Assembly (NCBI GenBank): GCA_036489445.1
Contig: DASXFV010000020.1
Location: 1 to 44,701, forward strand
Length of the DNA: 44,701 nt
Direction of reading: 5' to 3'
Source of the DNA: DAIDKA01 sp036489445
Lineage (GTDB): Bacteria > Pseudomonadota > Gammaproteobacteria > Steroidobacterales > Steroidobacteraceae
The stretch's first letter is position 1. Each line of letters starts with the position of its first letter. Positions 7,844-16,579 of this stretch are shown here, in pieces. The position numbers and the translations under genes are program-made. The notes below the pieces were generated by a model, which saw nothing but the letters and a program-made list of their open reading frames with translations, did not search any database and had not been told where the DNA came from.

Positions 7844-9001
7844 ATGAACAAGATGTCCATTCTCCCGCAAGCACGGCAGATGCATGGCCGTCTCGTGCAC
7901 TGGCTGATCGACGACGCCTATCCGCTGTGGGCCACGGATGGTTTCGATTCCCTGCATCGCACATTCAATGAACGACTGGTCCCGGGCGCCGCAGTGCCGG
8001 ATGAACCGCGACGGGCCCGGGTGCAGACCCGGCAGGTCTATGCCTATTCACGCGCGGGGAACCTGGGATGGCGAGGGGATGCCCGTAACCTGGTCGTTGC
8101 TGGCCTGACCTTTTTTCTGCGGCATTATCTGCGCGATGACGGGTTGTTTCACACCCTGGTGGGGCCCGATGGCACGGTCCGCGATGACCGCGCGGTGCTT
8201 TATGATCAGGCTTTCGCATTGCTGGCGTTGGCCAGCTGCCAGGAGGTCCTGGGGGCGGCAGAGCACATCATCAGCCAGGGTGAGCAGCTGCGCAGCCGGC
8301 TCATGGAGCGCATGCATCGTCCCGGCGGAGGCTTTGATTCGGGAATCCCGGATCGGATTCCGCTGCTGTCGAATCCCCACATGCATCTGTTTGAGGCGGC
8401 GCAGGCTTGGCTGGCCGTGTCCGTCGATCCGGTCTGGGGCGCGCTCGCAGACGAAATCTGCGGCATTGCCCTGAAGCATTTCATCGATCCGCGCACCGGC
8501 GCTCTGCCTGAACTGTTTGACGAGAATTGGCAGCCCCTGCCGCAGTCCACGCCGGGTCAGGCGATCGAGCCCGGACACCAGTTCGAGTGGGCGTGGCTGC
8601 TGCTGTGTCAGGAGGACAGCCTGGGCAGTCCCACGCGCAAGGCCGCCCAACGCTTGTTTGAGATCGGCGAAAACCACGGCGTGCGCGGCGGCGTCGCCGT
8701 CAATGCCCTGAGCATGGATCTGCGCGTCATGGACCCGGCGGCGCGCCTGTGGCCGCAAACCGAGCGACTCAAGGCGGCGTGCCGCTTGGGGGCACTGACA
8801 GGCGAGGAGCGGTACTGGAACAGCGCACTGGGTGCCGCACAGAGCCTGTGGCGCTTCCTCGATCATGGGTCCAACGGTCTGTGGTACGACAAGCTCGATC
8901 GCGAGGGGAAGTTTGTAGTGGAGCCCGCTCCTGCGAGCAGCTTCTACCACATCATCTGCGCCATCGCGGAGTTCGGTGAGGCGCTGAAACGGGTGGGCTG
9001 A
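7844..9001 (+). CDS. AGE-family sugar epimerase/isomerase, possible mannose isomerase
   Basis: The 385-residue protein belongs to the N-acylglucosamine 2-epimerase superfamily, all-alpha (alpha/alpha)6 barrels that act on the C1-C2 end of aldoses. Recognisable landmarks are the N-terminal RVQTRQVYAYSRAG, the LYDQAFALLA helix, NPHMHLFEAAQAWL and PGHQFEWAWLL, whose His and Glu residues line the active site in this family. Members include N-acylglucosamine 2-epimerase, cellobiose 2-epimerase and D-mannose isomerase. The adjoining fructokinase makes mannose isomerase (mannose to fructose) the most attractive guess, but this is context inference. ATG 7844 is used; ATG 7853 is also possible. A GC-rich hairpin follows the stop. 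Confidence 0.87.
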   Translation: MNKMSILPQARQMHGRLVHWLIDDAYPLWATDGFDSLHRTFNERLVPGAAVPDEPRRARVQTRQVYAYSRAGNLGWRGDARNLVVAGLTFFLRHYLRDDGLFHTLVGPDGTVRDDRAVLYDQAFALLALASCQEVLGAAEHIISQGEQLRSRLMERMHRPGGGFDSGIPDRIPLLSNPHMHLFEAAQAWLAVSVDPVWGALADEICGIALKHFIDPRTGALPELFDENWQPLPQSTPGQAIEPGHQFEWAWLLLCQEDSLGSPTRKAAQRLFEIGENHGVRGGVAVNALSMDLRVMDPAARLWPQTERLKAACRLGALTGEERYWNSALGAAQSLWRFLDHGSNGLWYDKLDREGKFVVEPAPASSFYHIICAIAEFGEALKRVG

Positions 9002-9033
9002 GACACCCGGCCGCGCGCGTCCCGCCGCTGCAG

Positions 9034-9064
9034 ATTGCCGCGCGGGGTAGACCCGCGCGGCAAT
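9034..9064. terminator. Hairpin between convergent genes
   Basis: A perfect 13-bp stem (arms 9034-9046 and 9052-9064, loop GTAGA) sits between the AGE-family gene (+) and the beta-propeller gene (-). No T-run follows on either side, so it may be a bidirectional, Rho-aided or transcript-stabilising hairpin rather than a classic intrinsic terminator. Confidence 0.5.
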
Positions 9065-9073
9065 GGGTTCCGG

Positions 9074-10045
9074 TCAGGGCTTGCCGACCTCTATCGCCGT
9101 CGCCTTGAAGGGCTTCGGCTCCGCGGCCGGGGCCGATGAGCCAGGACGGCGCATCATCGCCGAGAGCTGACCTTCGCAGACGTAGGCAGTCCTACCCACG
9201 ACTGTGACCGCGACCGGGCCATCCGGATAACCCTGCTTGATCAGTTCAACCTTGCCGTTGTTACCCTCGAAGGTGACCTTCTCAAGCTTGCCGCCGTCGC
9301 CACCCTCCACGATCAGCACGGCCGACTTGCCGAAGGTGCGCATGCCGTCCGGCCGGGAGATCGGACGATCCAGCGTGATTTCCACCGGAGTGCCTGCAGT
9401 CCCGTCCTTATTGATTGCAACGCTGAACAGCTTGCTGGCAGCCAGCTCGTTGACGATCACGCGATGGCCGAGTACGGAGACGCCATCCACCGCGCCGCCC
9501 CGCTTACCCAGGCCGCCATCACCGCCGGCCCACACTTCAAGGGCTGTGCCACCCTTCTTCAGCACCTCAACCTGCATGTTGTTGGTGTCGGTGGCGAACG
9601 TCGTGCCGTCGGCAGTCGTCGCGATGTCATTGCAGAGCGCGCCCGCGGTCGCGAACGGATAGTGACCCTTGGGAGCGCCCGTCTTCAGGTCAAACGCATA
9701 CAGCGTCGCCGGCGGACCGCCCGGCGGCCCCAGCAAGTTGGAGCATGCCCACAGCGTGTTGGTTTTGCTGTCGGCGTAGACACCGAAAGTGCTCTGGACC
9801 CCATCGGTCCCGGGCTGCACAAAGGGCTCGGCTTTGTCGGCGCCGGGCGCTGCGCGGTAGATCATCTTATTGCCGATGCTGCCGAAGTAGACGGAGCCGT
9901 CGGCAGAGGAGGTCATGCTTTCGGGGAACACCTTTTCGCCATCAACGGTGATGGTCTGCGGCAGGGCGGCGAAGGCTCCCTGGGTGCGCAGGACAAGGGC
10001 CAGGCCGGCGGCCAGCGCGCTGGCCTTCATAGTTGTCTTGAACAT
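9074..10045 (-). CDS. Secreted SMP-30/gluconolactonase-like beta-propeller protein
   Basis: The 323-residue product has a signal peptide (cleavage near GAFA-ALP), so it acts outside the cytoplasm. The mature part shows repeated propeller-blade motifs (SADGSVYFGSIG, TTADGTTFATDTN, RPDGMRTFG) like SMP-30/gluconolactonase and NHL-type six-bladed propellers. SMP-30 enzymes hydrolyse sugar lactones using a metal bound at the centre of the propeller; I cannot assign all the metal ligands, so lactonase activity is only a possibility. It follows the cytochrome c/PQQ dehydrogenase gene by 32 bp on the same strand, with AAGGGA 9 nt before the ATG. A sugar dehydrogenase making a lactone and a partner that opens it would make sense together. 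Confidence 0.75.
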   Translation of the reverse strand: MFKTTMKASALAAGLALVLRTQGAFAALPQTITVDGEKVFPESMTSSADGSVYFGSIGNKMIYRAAPGADKAEPFVQPGTDGVQSTFGVYADSKTNTLWACSNLLGPPGGPPATLYAFDLKTGAPKGHYPFATAGALCNDIATTADGTTFATDTNNMQVEVLKKGGTALEVWAGGDGGLGKRGGAVDGVSVLGHRVIVNELAASKLFSVAINKDGTAGTPVEITLDRPISRPDGMRTFGKSAVLIVEGGDGGKLEKVTFEGNNGKVELIKQGYPDGPVAVTVVGRTAYVCEGQLSAMMRRPGSSAPAAEPKPFKATAIEVGKP

Positions 10046-10077
10046 TATTTATATCCCTTAAATGACTGACAGATCGT

Positions 10078-11802
10078 TCAATGCTTGTAGGAGATGCGGT
10101 AGACGAGATTGGCGCCATCGTCGCTGAGGAGCAGCGAGCCGTCGCGATTCTCCAGCAGGGCGACCGGGCGGCCCCAGGCGTTGCCATCGTCCACGATGAA
10201 TCCAACCAGGAAGTCGTCGTACTCACCGGTGGGCACACCGTTCTTCATGCGCACGCGCACGACCTTGTGGCCCGTGCGGAAGGCGCGGTTCCAGGAGCCA
10301 TGCAGGACGGCGAAGCCATCGCCCACATACTCCTTGGGAAAGGCCGAGGCGCCGGAGTTGGCGGTATAGAACTCCAGGTTCAGCGAAGCTGAGTGCGCCT
10401 GGTAGGGCACATCCGGCGAGGTGACCTTGCCCGCCAGGTCGGGTCGCTCGCCGGCATGGCGCGGATCCTCATGGTTACCCATGTAGTACCAGGGCCAGCC
10501 GTACCAGGCGCCTTGTATCACGCGCGTGGAATAGTCGGGCACCAGGTCATCGCCCAGCATGTCGCGCTCGTTGGTCGTGCACCAGAGCGCGCCATTGCCC
10601 GGCTGCACCGTCAGGCTGACGCAATTGCGGATGCCGCTGGCGTACACCTTGCCCGGCTTGTTGGAACCCACGTCAAAGACCAGCACGTCGCCGCGGTTCT
10701 CATTGCTGCCCCAGGCCGCGCCAAAACCATGCACGGCCTCCCAGGCCTTGGCCTCGGCGACGGTCTTCTTCGGCATGTCTTCGGCGATGTTGGACTGCGA
10801 GCCCACCGACACGTACATCTTCCTGCCGTCCGGGGAGAAAACGACATCGCGCGAGAAATGGCCGCCGCCCGCGACGGGCGAGAGCTGCGGTACGATGATC
10901 TGCGGAACGCCGCTGGCCTGGGTATCACCCGGCTTGTACGCGTAGCGCACCACCCGGTTGGTCTCGGCGACATACAGCCATTGCGGATGCCGGGCATTCG
11001 GGTAGAAGGCCAGGCCATGCGGCAGCACCAGGCCCTGCGCGAAGGTGGTGATCTGGTCCGCATGGGTACCGTCGGCCGACGGACGCATCACCACGACCTT
11101 GCTGGCATTCGTCTCGCTCAGGAAAATATCCCCGTTGGGGGCGAGCAGCATCTTGCGCGCCCCGGTCGTACCGGTGGCGAACACCGACAGCGTGAAGCCC
11201 GGCGGCAGTTTCACATTGGCATCGGCCGGCTTGGGCACGAGGCGCGGAAACTTCGCCGTGGAGGGGGTGTCATATGGGGCCGGCAGCTTGGCCAGATCGA
11301 TGCGGTGGATCCGACCCGGGACATCATTCTTCCAGTCGTCAAAGCCCTTGACGGGTTTGGTGGCTCCCGGGGCCGCCGGCGGCGGTCCGAACTGGCCGCG
11401 CGCGAAGTTGGGGGTAGTGGGCTTGAACGTGCCGTCCTTGACCGCCTGAAAGTAGGCAATCAGGTTGGTGCGTTCGGTGTTGTCCGGCACCGGGATTACC
11501 ATGGCCGAACCTGGTACCACGACAGTGGGCGCGGTCAGAAAGCGGTTCAGCGTCGCGGCGTCCCAAGTCAGGCCGGAGCCCTTCATGGCGGCGGTATAGC
11601 CGAAGTCCGTGCTCGCGGCATGGCGGCCGAAGACGCCATTCAGGTTGGGGCCCTGGCCCCCGCCGTTGTCACCGGGTTCGGCGCTGTGGCACAGCGCGCA
11701 CTGGGCGCGGAAGACGGCCTTGCCGGCGTTTGCATCGGCACCAAAAGATGGTGCGGCGCACACCAGCGCGGCCAGCAAAGCTGCCGTCATCATGGATCGC
11801 AT
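10078..11802 (-). CDS. Cytochrome c / PQQ-dependent sugar dehydrogenase fusion
   Basis: The 574-residue periplasmic protein joins two modules. After a signal peptide (cleavage near SFGA-D) residues about 24-125 form a class I cytochrome c with heme motif CALCH (C35, C38, H39), the GPNLNGVFGR loop and a likely axial Met in YTAAMKG. Residues about 195-574 form a soluble-type quinoprotein glucose/sorbosone dehydrogenase propeller (LPHGLAFYPN, GGGHFSRDVVFSPDG, HGSWNR). The fusion would pass electrons from sugar oxidation at PQQ straight to heme and on to the respiratory chain. The open frame begins at TTG 11820, but ATG 11802 has AGGGGG 4 nt ahead and starts a proper signal peptide. No pqq biosynthesis gene is present in the window. 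Confidence 0.88.
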   Translation of the reverse strand: MRSMMTAALLAALVCAAPSFGADANAGKAVFRAQCALCHSAEPGDNGGGQGPNLNGVFGRHAASTDFGYTAAMKGSGLTWDAATLNRFLTAPTVVVPGSAMVIPVPDNTERTNLIAYFQAVKDGTFKPTTPNFARGQFGPPPAAPGATKPVKGFDDWKNDVPGRIHRIDLAKLPAPYDTPSTAKFPRLVPKPADANVKLPPGFTLSVFATGTTGARKMLLAPNGDIFLSETNASKVVVMRPSADGTHADQITTFAQGLVLPHGLAFYPNARHPQWLYVAETNRVVRYAYKPGDTQASGVPQIIVPQLSPVAGGGHFSRDVVFSPDGRKMYVSVGSQSNIAEDMPKKTVAEAKAWEAVHGFGAAWGSNENRGDVLVFDVGSNKPGKVYASGIRNCVSLTVQPGNGALWCTTNERDMLGDDLVPDYSTRVIQGAWYGWPWYYMGNHEDPRHAGERPDLAGKVTSPDVPYQAHSASLNLEFYTANSGASAFPKEYVGDGFAVLHGSWNRAFRTGHKVVRVRMKNGVPTGEYDDFLVGFIVDDGNAWGRPVALLENRDGSLLLSDDGANLVYRISYKH

Positions 11803-11855
11803 ATGTCCCCCTGCGGACAATGAATGAATGTTTGAGACCGGCGCTGGACGCGCGG

Positions 11856-11873
11856 TATATCTGACAGGATATA
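11856..11873 (-). promoter_or_regulatory. TATATC-N6-GATATA palindrome upstream of the PQQ dehydrogenase
   Basis: A perfect 6-bp inverted repeat with a 6-nt spacer lies 54 bp before the start codon at 11802, in the 71-bp gap after the MFS gene. It is AT-rich in a GC-rich region and could be an operator or part of a promoter; no protein can be assigned to it. Confidence 0.35.
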
Positions 11874-11891
11874 ACGCAATTCCCGGCAGGG

Positions 11892-13325
11892 CTAGGCCAT
11901 CTCCGGAACATCAGTTCCTGCATGCCGACCCGGGTCGTCGTCGGGCAGTTGCCAGAAGATCCAGGCTGATGCGGTCGTCATCAGCCCGACACACAGGAAT
12001 GTGGCATGGAACACCTTCAGGCCATGCTCATGGCCGAAGTTGTCCGTGAAGGCCGCCAGCAGACCCGCCGCCGCGGCCACCGCCAGGCTCATGGCCAGCA
12101 TCTGTACCATCGACAGCATGCTGTTGCCGCTGCTGGCCTCCGGGCCGTCCAAGTCCTTGAGCGTCAGGGTATTCATGGCCGTGAACTGCAGCGAGTTGAC
12201 AATGCCCAGCACGGCCAGCAGCGGCAGCATCGCCCACAACGGCGTCGACTGGGTCAGGAGGGAAAAACTTGCCATGGCCAGCCCCACCAGCAAGGTGTTG
12301 CCCACCAGCGCCGTGCGGTAACCGAAGCGGTGAATCAGGGAGGTGACGGTGCGTTTGGTCAGCATGGCTGCCAGCGACGTGGGCAGCAGCATCAAGCCCG
12401 CGTGCAGGGGCGAAAATCCCAGCTCCACCTGCAGGAACAGCGGAATCAGATAGGGCATGCTGCCATTGCCGAGCCTCGCGAAGAGGTTGCCGAGCAGTCC
12501 AATGCTGAACGTCGGGATGCGGAACACGGCCGGCGGAAACAGCGGATGCGCCTGCTGTGTGGCGCGCAGCCAATAACCGACCAGGCTGGCCAGGCCGAAG
12601 ACCAGCAGCAACAGCACCGTCGCGTGGTGCAGGTTCAGCTCCGAGAGGCCATCCAGGCCAATGGAGACCGTGATCATGCCCAGCGCCAGCAGGCCGTAGC
12701 CGGCGAAATCAAATGGCGGTACCGAGATCACCCGGGGCAGCCGCATGTGGCGCAGAGTGGCAACGGCGCCGGCAATGCCAATGGGCAGGTTGATGAGGAA
12801 TATCCAGTGCCAGTTGGCGACCTCCACCAACCAGCCGCCCAGGGTCGGACCGATCAGCGGACCCACCAGCCCTGGGATGGCCACGAAACTCATCGCCGGC
12901 AACAGCCGCTCGCGCGGAAAGGTCTGCAACAGTGCGAGGCGCCCGATGGGCAGGAGCATGGCGCCGCCGGCGCCCTGCAGGACCCGCGCGCCGGTGAGCT
13001 GCATCAGGGTATGGGAGGCGGCGCACAGCAGCGAGCCGGCGGTGAAGACAATGATGGCGCTCAGGAAGGCGCGCCGGATGCCGAAACGGTCCGCAATCCA
13101 GCCGGACGCCGGGATCAGCATGGCCATTGTCAGGGAATAGGCGATGACCACGGACTGCATGCGCAGCGCGCCCTCGCCCAGGCTTCTCGCCATGGCCGGC
13201 AGAGCCGTATTGACAATGGTGGCATCCAGCGTCTGCATGAAGAAGCTGGCCGACACCAGCCACAGCAGCGGTTGCAGTGAGCGCTGGGGATCGGGGCTGA
13301 CGGTGCGAGCGGACTGGATAATCAA
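11892..13325 (-). CDS. MFS drug exporter, DHA2 family (MdtD/EmrB-like)
   Basis: The 477-residue inner-membrane protein has the many hydrophobic helices of a DHA2 drug:H+ antiporter. It shows the N-terminal helix motif LDATIVNTALPAMA, motif A as GWIADRFGIRR after helix 2, and the antiporter motif C in LVGPLIGPTLGGWL. Length and sequence resemble E. coli MdtD more than the 500-residue EmrB, and no EmrA-type membrane-fusion partner is adjacent. The only start in the open frame ahead of the first helix is TTG 13325, without a clear ribosome binding site, so the start is uncertain. It lies 35 bp after yciH on the same strand. The substrate is unknown. Confidence 0.88.
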   Translation of the reverse strand: MIIQSARTVSPDPQRSLQPLLWLVSASFFMQTLDATIVNTALPAMARSLGEGALRMQSVVIAYSLTMAMLIPASGWIADRFGIRRAFLSAIIVFTAGSLLCAASHTLMQLTGARVLQGAGGAMLLPIGRLALLQTFPRERLLPAMSFVAIPGLVGPLIGPTLGGWLVEVANWHWIFLINLPIGIAGAVATLRHMRLPRVISVPPFDFAGYGLLALGMITVSIGLDGLSELNLHHATVLLLLVFGLASLVGYWLRATQQAHPLFPPAVFRIPTFSIGLLGNLFARLGNGSMPYLIPLFLQVELGFSPLHAGLMLLPTSLAAMLTKRTVTSLIHRFGYRTALVGNTLLVGLAMASFSLLTQSTPLWAMLPLLAVLGIVNSLQFTAMNTLTLKDLDGPEASSGNSMLSMVQMLAMSLAVAAAAGLLAAFTDNFGHEHGLKVFHATFLCVGLMTTASAWIFWQLPDDDPGRHAGTDVPEMA

Positions 13326-13360
13326 GAAGCGCGACTTGGCGGCTTAGGTTCTGCAGCGTA

Positions 13361-13705
13361 TCAGCCGCCGGAGCGTTTGGCCTCATATCCGAGTTTGACC
13401 AGTTCCTGAACCAGTCGGTCCCGGTGATCGCCCTGGATTTCGATCTTACCGTCCTTGACGGCACCACCGGCGCCGCACAGTTTCTTCAACTTCGTGCCGA
13501 GTGCTTCAAGGTCCGGACCTGACAGCGGCAGTCCGGTCACGACCGATACGCCCTTGCCGCTGCGACCTGCGGTTTCCCGACCGACGCGCACCGGAACCTT
13601 GCCCTTACCTGCAGGAGTTGCCAGGCCACTGGGGGCCAGCGCCCTGAGGCGCGCGGCCGGGTCGGCTTTGACGACCACGCCGCGGAATGTATGTCGGGGT
13701 TTCAT
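13361..13705 (-). CDS. yciH: SUI1/eIF1-like translation factor YciH
   Basis: The 114-residue protein is a bacterial homologue of eukaryotic initiation factor 1, thought to bind the 30S subunit and affect start-site fidelity. A basic low-complexity N-terminus (about 1-50, rich in A, G, K and R) precedes the SUI1 domain: VSVVTGLPLSGPDLEALGTKLKKL, then GAGGAVKDGKIEIQGDHRD, the signature glycine-rich loop and IQGD strand, ending in LVKLGYEAKRSGG. The open frame extends upstream, but ATG 13705 fits the family; no strong ribosome binding site precedes it. It starts 8 bp after the stop of the ferritin-like gene, so the two are probably one transcript and may be translationally coupled. Confidence 0.92.
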   Translation of the reverse strand: MKPRHTFRGVVVKADPAARLRALAPSGLATPAGKGKVPVRVGRETAGRSGKGVSVVTGLPLSGPDLEALGTKLKKLCGAGGAVKDGKIEIQGDHRDRLVQELVKLGYEAKRSGG

Positions 13706-13713
13706 GGTGAGAC

Positions 13714-14487
13714 TCAAGCGTATCGCAGGGCGGGTGGCCACTTCAGATAGAACGCGTATTGGATGCGGCAATCGTGGAGGAACAGCAGCGGTCCGTAGCC
13801 TGCGCACTGGAGCACCCGCCGGTGGCCTACCCAGACCGCCAAAGCCGCGCCAGTCAGGAGGATCTGGTCCCAGGCACTCAGCAGGGGTTTCACCGCGCCT
13901 GGCTTGGGCGTCTGCATGGCCCGCAGCAGCTGGGACTCAAACGCCACATGGACCAGTCCATCGGCCGCCAGGGCGCGGCACAGGATCTGCAGGCGCCGAC
14001 AGTCGGTCACCACCTCCAGCGAGCGGTAATAGACGATGCCGATGATCTGCGCGGTGAGCATGATGCGTAGCCGTGCCTCAAGTGCGCCCAGTCGGCGCAA
14101 CCATCGCAGCAGCTGATCCGTCAGGGCGCGCTCGCGTGTGGGGATCTCGTGATCCTGCATGAACTCCTCCAGCAGGCGTGCGTGCCGCGCTTCTTCGGCA
14201 ATGAAGTGATCGAAGATTTCCACCAATGGATGCTCGTGCTGCGAATCGCAATATCGATGCACGGCCCCCCGCAGCTGCGCGCCCGTGGAACTTTCACCCA
14301 GCTGGAAGGTGGCGATGGAGTCACCGATCAGGCGCCGTTCGCGCCCCGTCAGGGTGTCATCGAGTCGCGCCGGCACCTGCCGCGGATGTGCCGCCTGACT
14401 GCGGAAGTGTGCAAGCCAGACCGGAAGATCCTGAAGCATGATGGTCACCTGCGCCGTGGGAGGTTGATACCGATGCTCGCGCGTCAT
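13714..14487 (-). CDS. Ferritin-like (putative diiron) helical protein
   Basis: I do not recognise a named gene. The 257-residue protein is mostly helical and carries two halves that look like diiron ligand pairs. In the first, a Glu in LGESSTGAQL is followed by the E-x-x-H motif in EEARHARLLEEFM. In the second, a Glu in YYRSLEVV is followed by DGLVHVAFE, where D or E and H could complete the site. This Glu ... E-x-x-H repeat is the hallmark of the ferritin-like superfamily. No signal peptide is seen. TTG 14508 is in frame, but ATG 14487 is chosen. It sits 8 bp ahead of yciH, an odd pairing that suggests a shared transcript. Confidence 0.7.
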   Translation of the reverse strand: MTREHRYQPPTAQVTIMLQDLPVWLAHFRSQAAHPRQVPARLDDTLTGRERRLIGDSIATFQLGESSTGAQLRGAVHRYCDSQHEHPLVEIFDHFIAEEARHARLLEEFMQDHEIPTRERALTDQLLRWLRRLGALEARLRIMLTAQIIGIVYYRSLEVVTDCRRLQILCRALAADGLVHVAFESQLLRAMQTPKPGAVKPLLSAWDQILLTGAALAVWVGHRRVLQCAGYGPLLFLHDCRIQYAFYLKWPPALRYA

Positions 14488-14563
14488 TCGGCCATCCAGG
14501 TGGGGCAATTCGGGCAGATTGTGGCAGGATGATACCCATCGGGATTAAGCGCGGGAGTTCTCA

Positions 14564-16579
14564 GTGTATGGATTGAGAAAGGCTGCCAGCCTGCTGGTAG
14601 CGCTTCTGGCCAATGCCGCGGGCGCGGCATCGCAACCGATCCACGCCGAGCCCAACACCGATACGCGCTTTGCCACTCTCGAACACGCCTACGTGGTGTA
14701 CAGCATGAGCCGTTACCCGGTGATGGCCACCTACCTGGGCGGCTCGGGGTTTGATCCGAGCCTGGCCGGCGTGGATGGCACGCTGCGTGACTACTCGCCC
14801 GCAGCGATTGCCGCGGACGATGCGCATCTGCGTCAACTGCGCAGCCAGTTCGCGCAGCTGGAGCCGCGGCGCCTCTCGGCGCCGCGGCGAATCGACCGCA
14901 CCGTGGCGCTGGCACAGATCGAATTTCTGTTGCATCAGCACGAGGTGCTGCGGCATCAGCTGAACTGCCTCGACTCCTATACCGATGAGCCGGTGCGTGG
15001 CGTGGACTGGCAGATCCAGGGCATGACGCCTACGGGTACCCTCACCTACGGCACCGAGGCGCAGTGGGAGCAGGTGATCGCCCGCACGCGCGCGGTGCCG
15101 GCGTATCTGGCGACGGCGCGCGCGCAATTGGCTGCGGGTGTGCGCACCGGGCACCCACCCGACTGGCGTGTGCTCATGCAGTTTGGTCTGAACGGTACTG
15201 CCGCAGACGGCGAATATTTTGCCAGGACTATGCCGGGAATTGCCCAGCAGGCGTTGACCGGCGCCAACCGCGAAGCGCTGCTGCACCAATTGCAGCAGGT
15301 CGGCAAGGATGCCGCGGCGGCGTACCAGCAGCTGCGCGATTATATCGCCAGCACTTTCTTCCTGGACCCGACGGGCACCGATGTGAGAGCGCTGAAGCCA
15401 CAGTTCCGCAGTGACCGATATGCACTAGGTGAGGCTGAGTATGACTGGGCATTGCACAACAACCTGCACGTGGCAACCACGGCGGCGGCGTTGTACGCAC
15501 AGTCGTGGCCCATCGTGCAGGCCGCGCGCGCGCGGCTGACTGCCCTGGCGCGCAGCGTCGCGCAGGCCCATCACTGGGGGTTGCCGGGCGGCTCAGCTCC
15601 CGCAGGAAATGGCAGCGCGGCTGATGCCACGGTGCGGATGGTGTTCGAGCACCTGCAACAGGACGCTCCGGCCAATGACGCGGCAATGATTGAGGATTAC
15701 CGCAAGACCGGGGAGCGGCTGGTGAACTATGCACGCACCACGCACTTGTTTGCTGTACCTGCCGACTACCGGCTGGAGGTGACCGCCACACCGCCGCCGC
15801 TGCGCGCTTCGATTGCCAGCGCTGCCTATTACCCTGCGCCAATCTTCACCCCCGATGGAGTGGGGCGCTTCTACGTCACCCCGACCGGTGATGATCCGAC
15901 ATTGCTGGGCCAATTGCATAACACGGCTGCACGAGCGGACCTGGCGGTCCACGAAGGCTTCCCCGGTCACGACTGGGACTACAAGGTCATGGCCGAAAAC
16001 CGCGCGGTGATCTCCGCGTTACGCTGGCTGACCCCAGGGGCAGTGGAGGATTCCTCATCCATGTGGGAGGACTCGATGTCAGCTGAGGGCTGGGCGCTGT
16101 ATGCCGAAGAGTTGATGGCCGAGCCGCAGCCGGGCGCCCCGCACGGGGTGTACTCACCCGAGGAACATCTGTACGAAATCCGGGGTGAGTTGCTGCGCGA
16201 CCTGCGCGTACGCCTCGATACCGGGATCCATACCGGGCGCCTGTCATTTGAGGACGCGGTGACTGTCCTGTCCGAGGTGGTCGACTTTATTCCAGGTTCG
16301 TGTCGCGCCCCTGCGCCGTTGGCTGATGCGGGTAAGCGCGCCAGCTGCGATACCGCGCGCCAGGAGATCGCCCGTGATGCGCGCTGGCCCACGCAGGCCG
16401 TGACCTATCGGTTGGGCAAGGATCAGATCCTGGCGCTGCGCCGACGCGCGCAGCGCCTGTTCGGACCGGAGTACTCCGAACAACGCTTTCATCTGGAGTT
16501 CATGCAGCAGGGTGCGATCCCCGCCTCTTACTTCGCCGAAGAGCTGCTGCGCGACCTTGGCCGATCGGTGGGCCGTTAA
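14564..16579 (+). CDS. DUF885 family secreted protein (metallopeptidase-like)
   Basis: The 671-residue protein begins with a signal sequence (LLVALLANAAGAAS). It is a DUF885 member: the family motif H-E-G-F-P-G-H (in AVHEGFPGHDWDY) resembles the HExxH/HxxPGH arrangement of zinc peptidases, and SAEGWALYAEEL supplies a further conserved Glu. The family is widely suspected to contain metallopeptidases, but I know of no substrate for this protein. GTG 14564 is taken as the start, with GGGAG about 8 nt upstream; the ATG at 14568 is out of frame. Its stop (16577-16579) overlaps the stop of the convergent esterase gene by two bases, so there is no room for a terminator between them. Confidence 0.85.
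   Translation: MYGLRKAASLLVALLANAAGAASQPIHAEPNTDTRFATLEHAYVVYSMSRYPVMATYLGGSGFDPSLAGVDGTLRDYSPAAIAADDAHLRQLRSQFAQLEPRRLSAPRRIDRTVALAQIEFLLHQHEVLRHQLNCLDSYTDEPVRGVDWQIQGMTPTGTLTYGTEAQWEQVIARTRAVPAYLATARAQLAAGVRTGHPPDWRVLMQFGLNGTAADGEYFARTMPGIAQQALTGANREALLHQLQQVGKDAAAAYQQLRDYIASTFFLDPTGTDVRALKPQFRSDRYALGEAEYDWALHNNLHVATTAAALYAQSWPIVQAARARLTALARSVAQAHHWGLPGGSAPAGNGSAADATVRMVFEHLQQDAPANDAAMIEDYRKTGERLVNYARTTHLFAVPADYRLEVTATPPPLRASIASAAYYPAPIFTPDGVGRFYVTPTGDDPTLLGQLHNTAARADLAVHEGFPGHDWDYKVMAENRAVISALRWLTPGAVEDSSSMWEDSMSAEGWALYAEELMAEPQPGAPHGVYSPEEHLYEIRGELLRDLRVRLDTGIHTGRLSFEDAVTVLSEVVDFIPGSCRAPAPLADAGKRASCDTARQEIARDARWPTQAVTYRLGKDQILALRRRAQRLFGPEYSEQRFHLEFMQQGAIPASYFAEELLRDLGRSVGR

Noticed and set aside
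10393..11823. 476-codon open frame on the plus strand
   Set aside because: Antisense to the cytochrome c/PQQ dehydrogenase, whose CxxCH and propeller motifs make the minus-strand gene certain.
12006..13280. 424-codon open frame on the plus strand
   Set aside because: Antisense to the MFS exporter; the translation is Gln/Arg/His-rich without hydrophobic core, a mirror of Leu/Ala-rich membrane helices.
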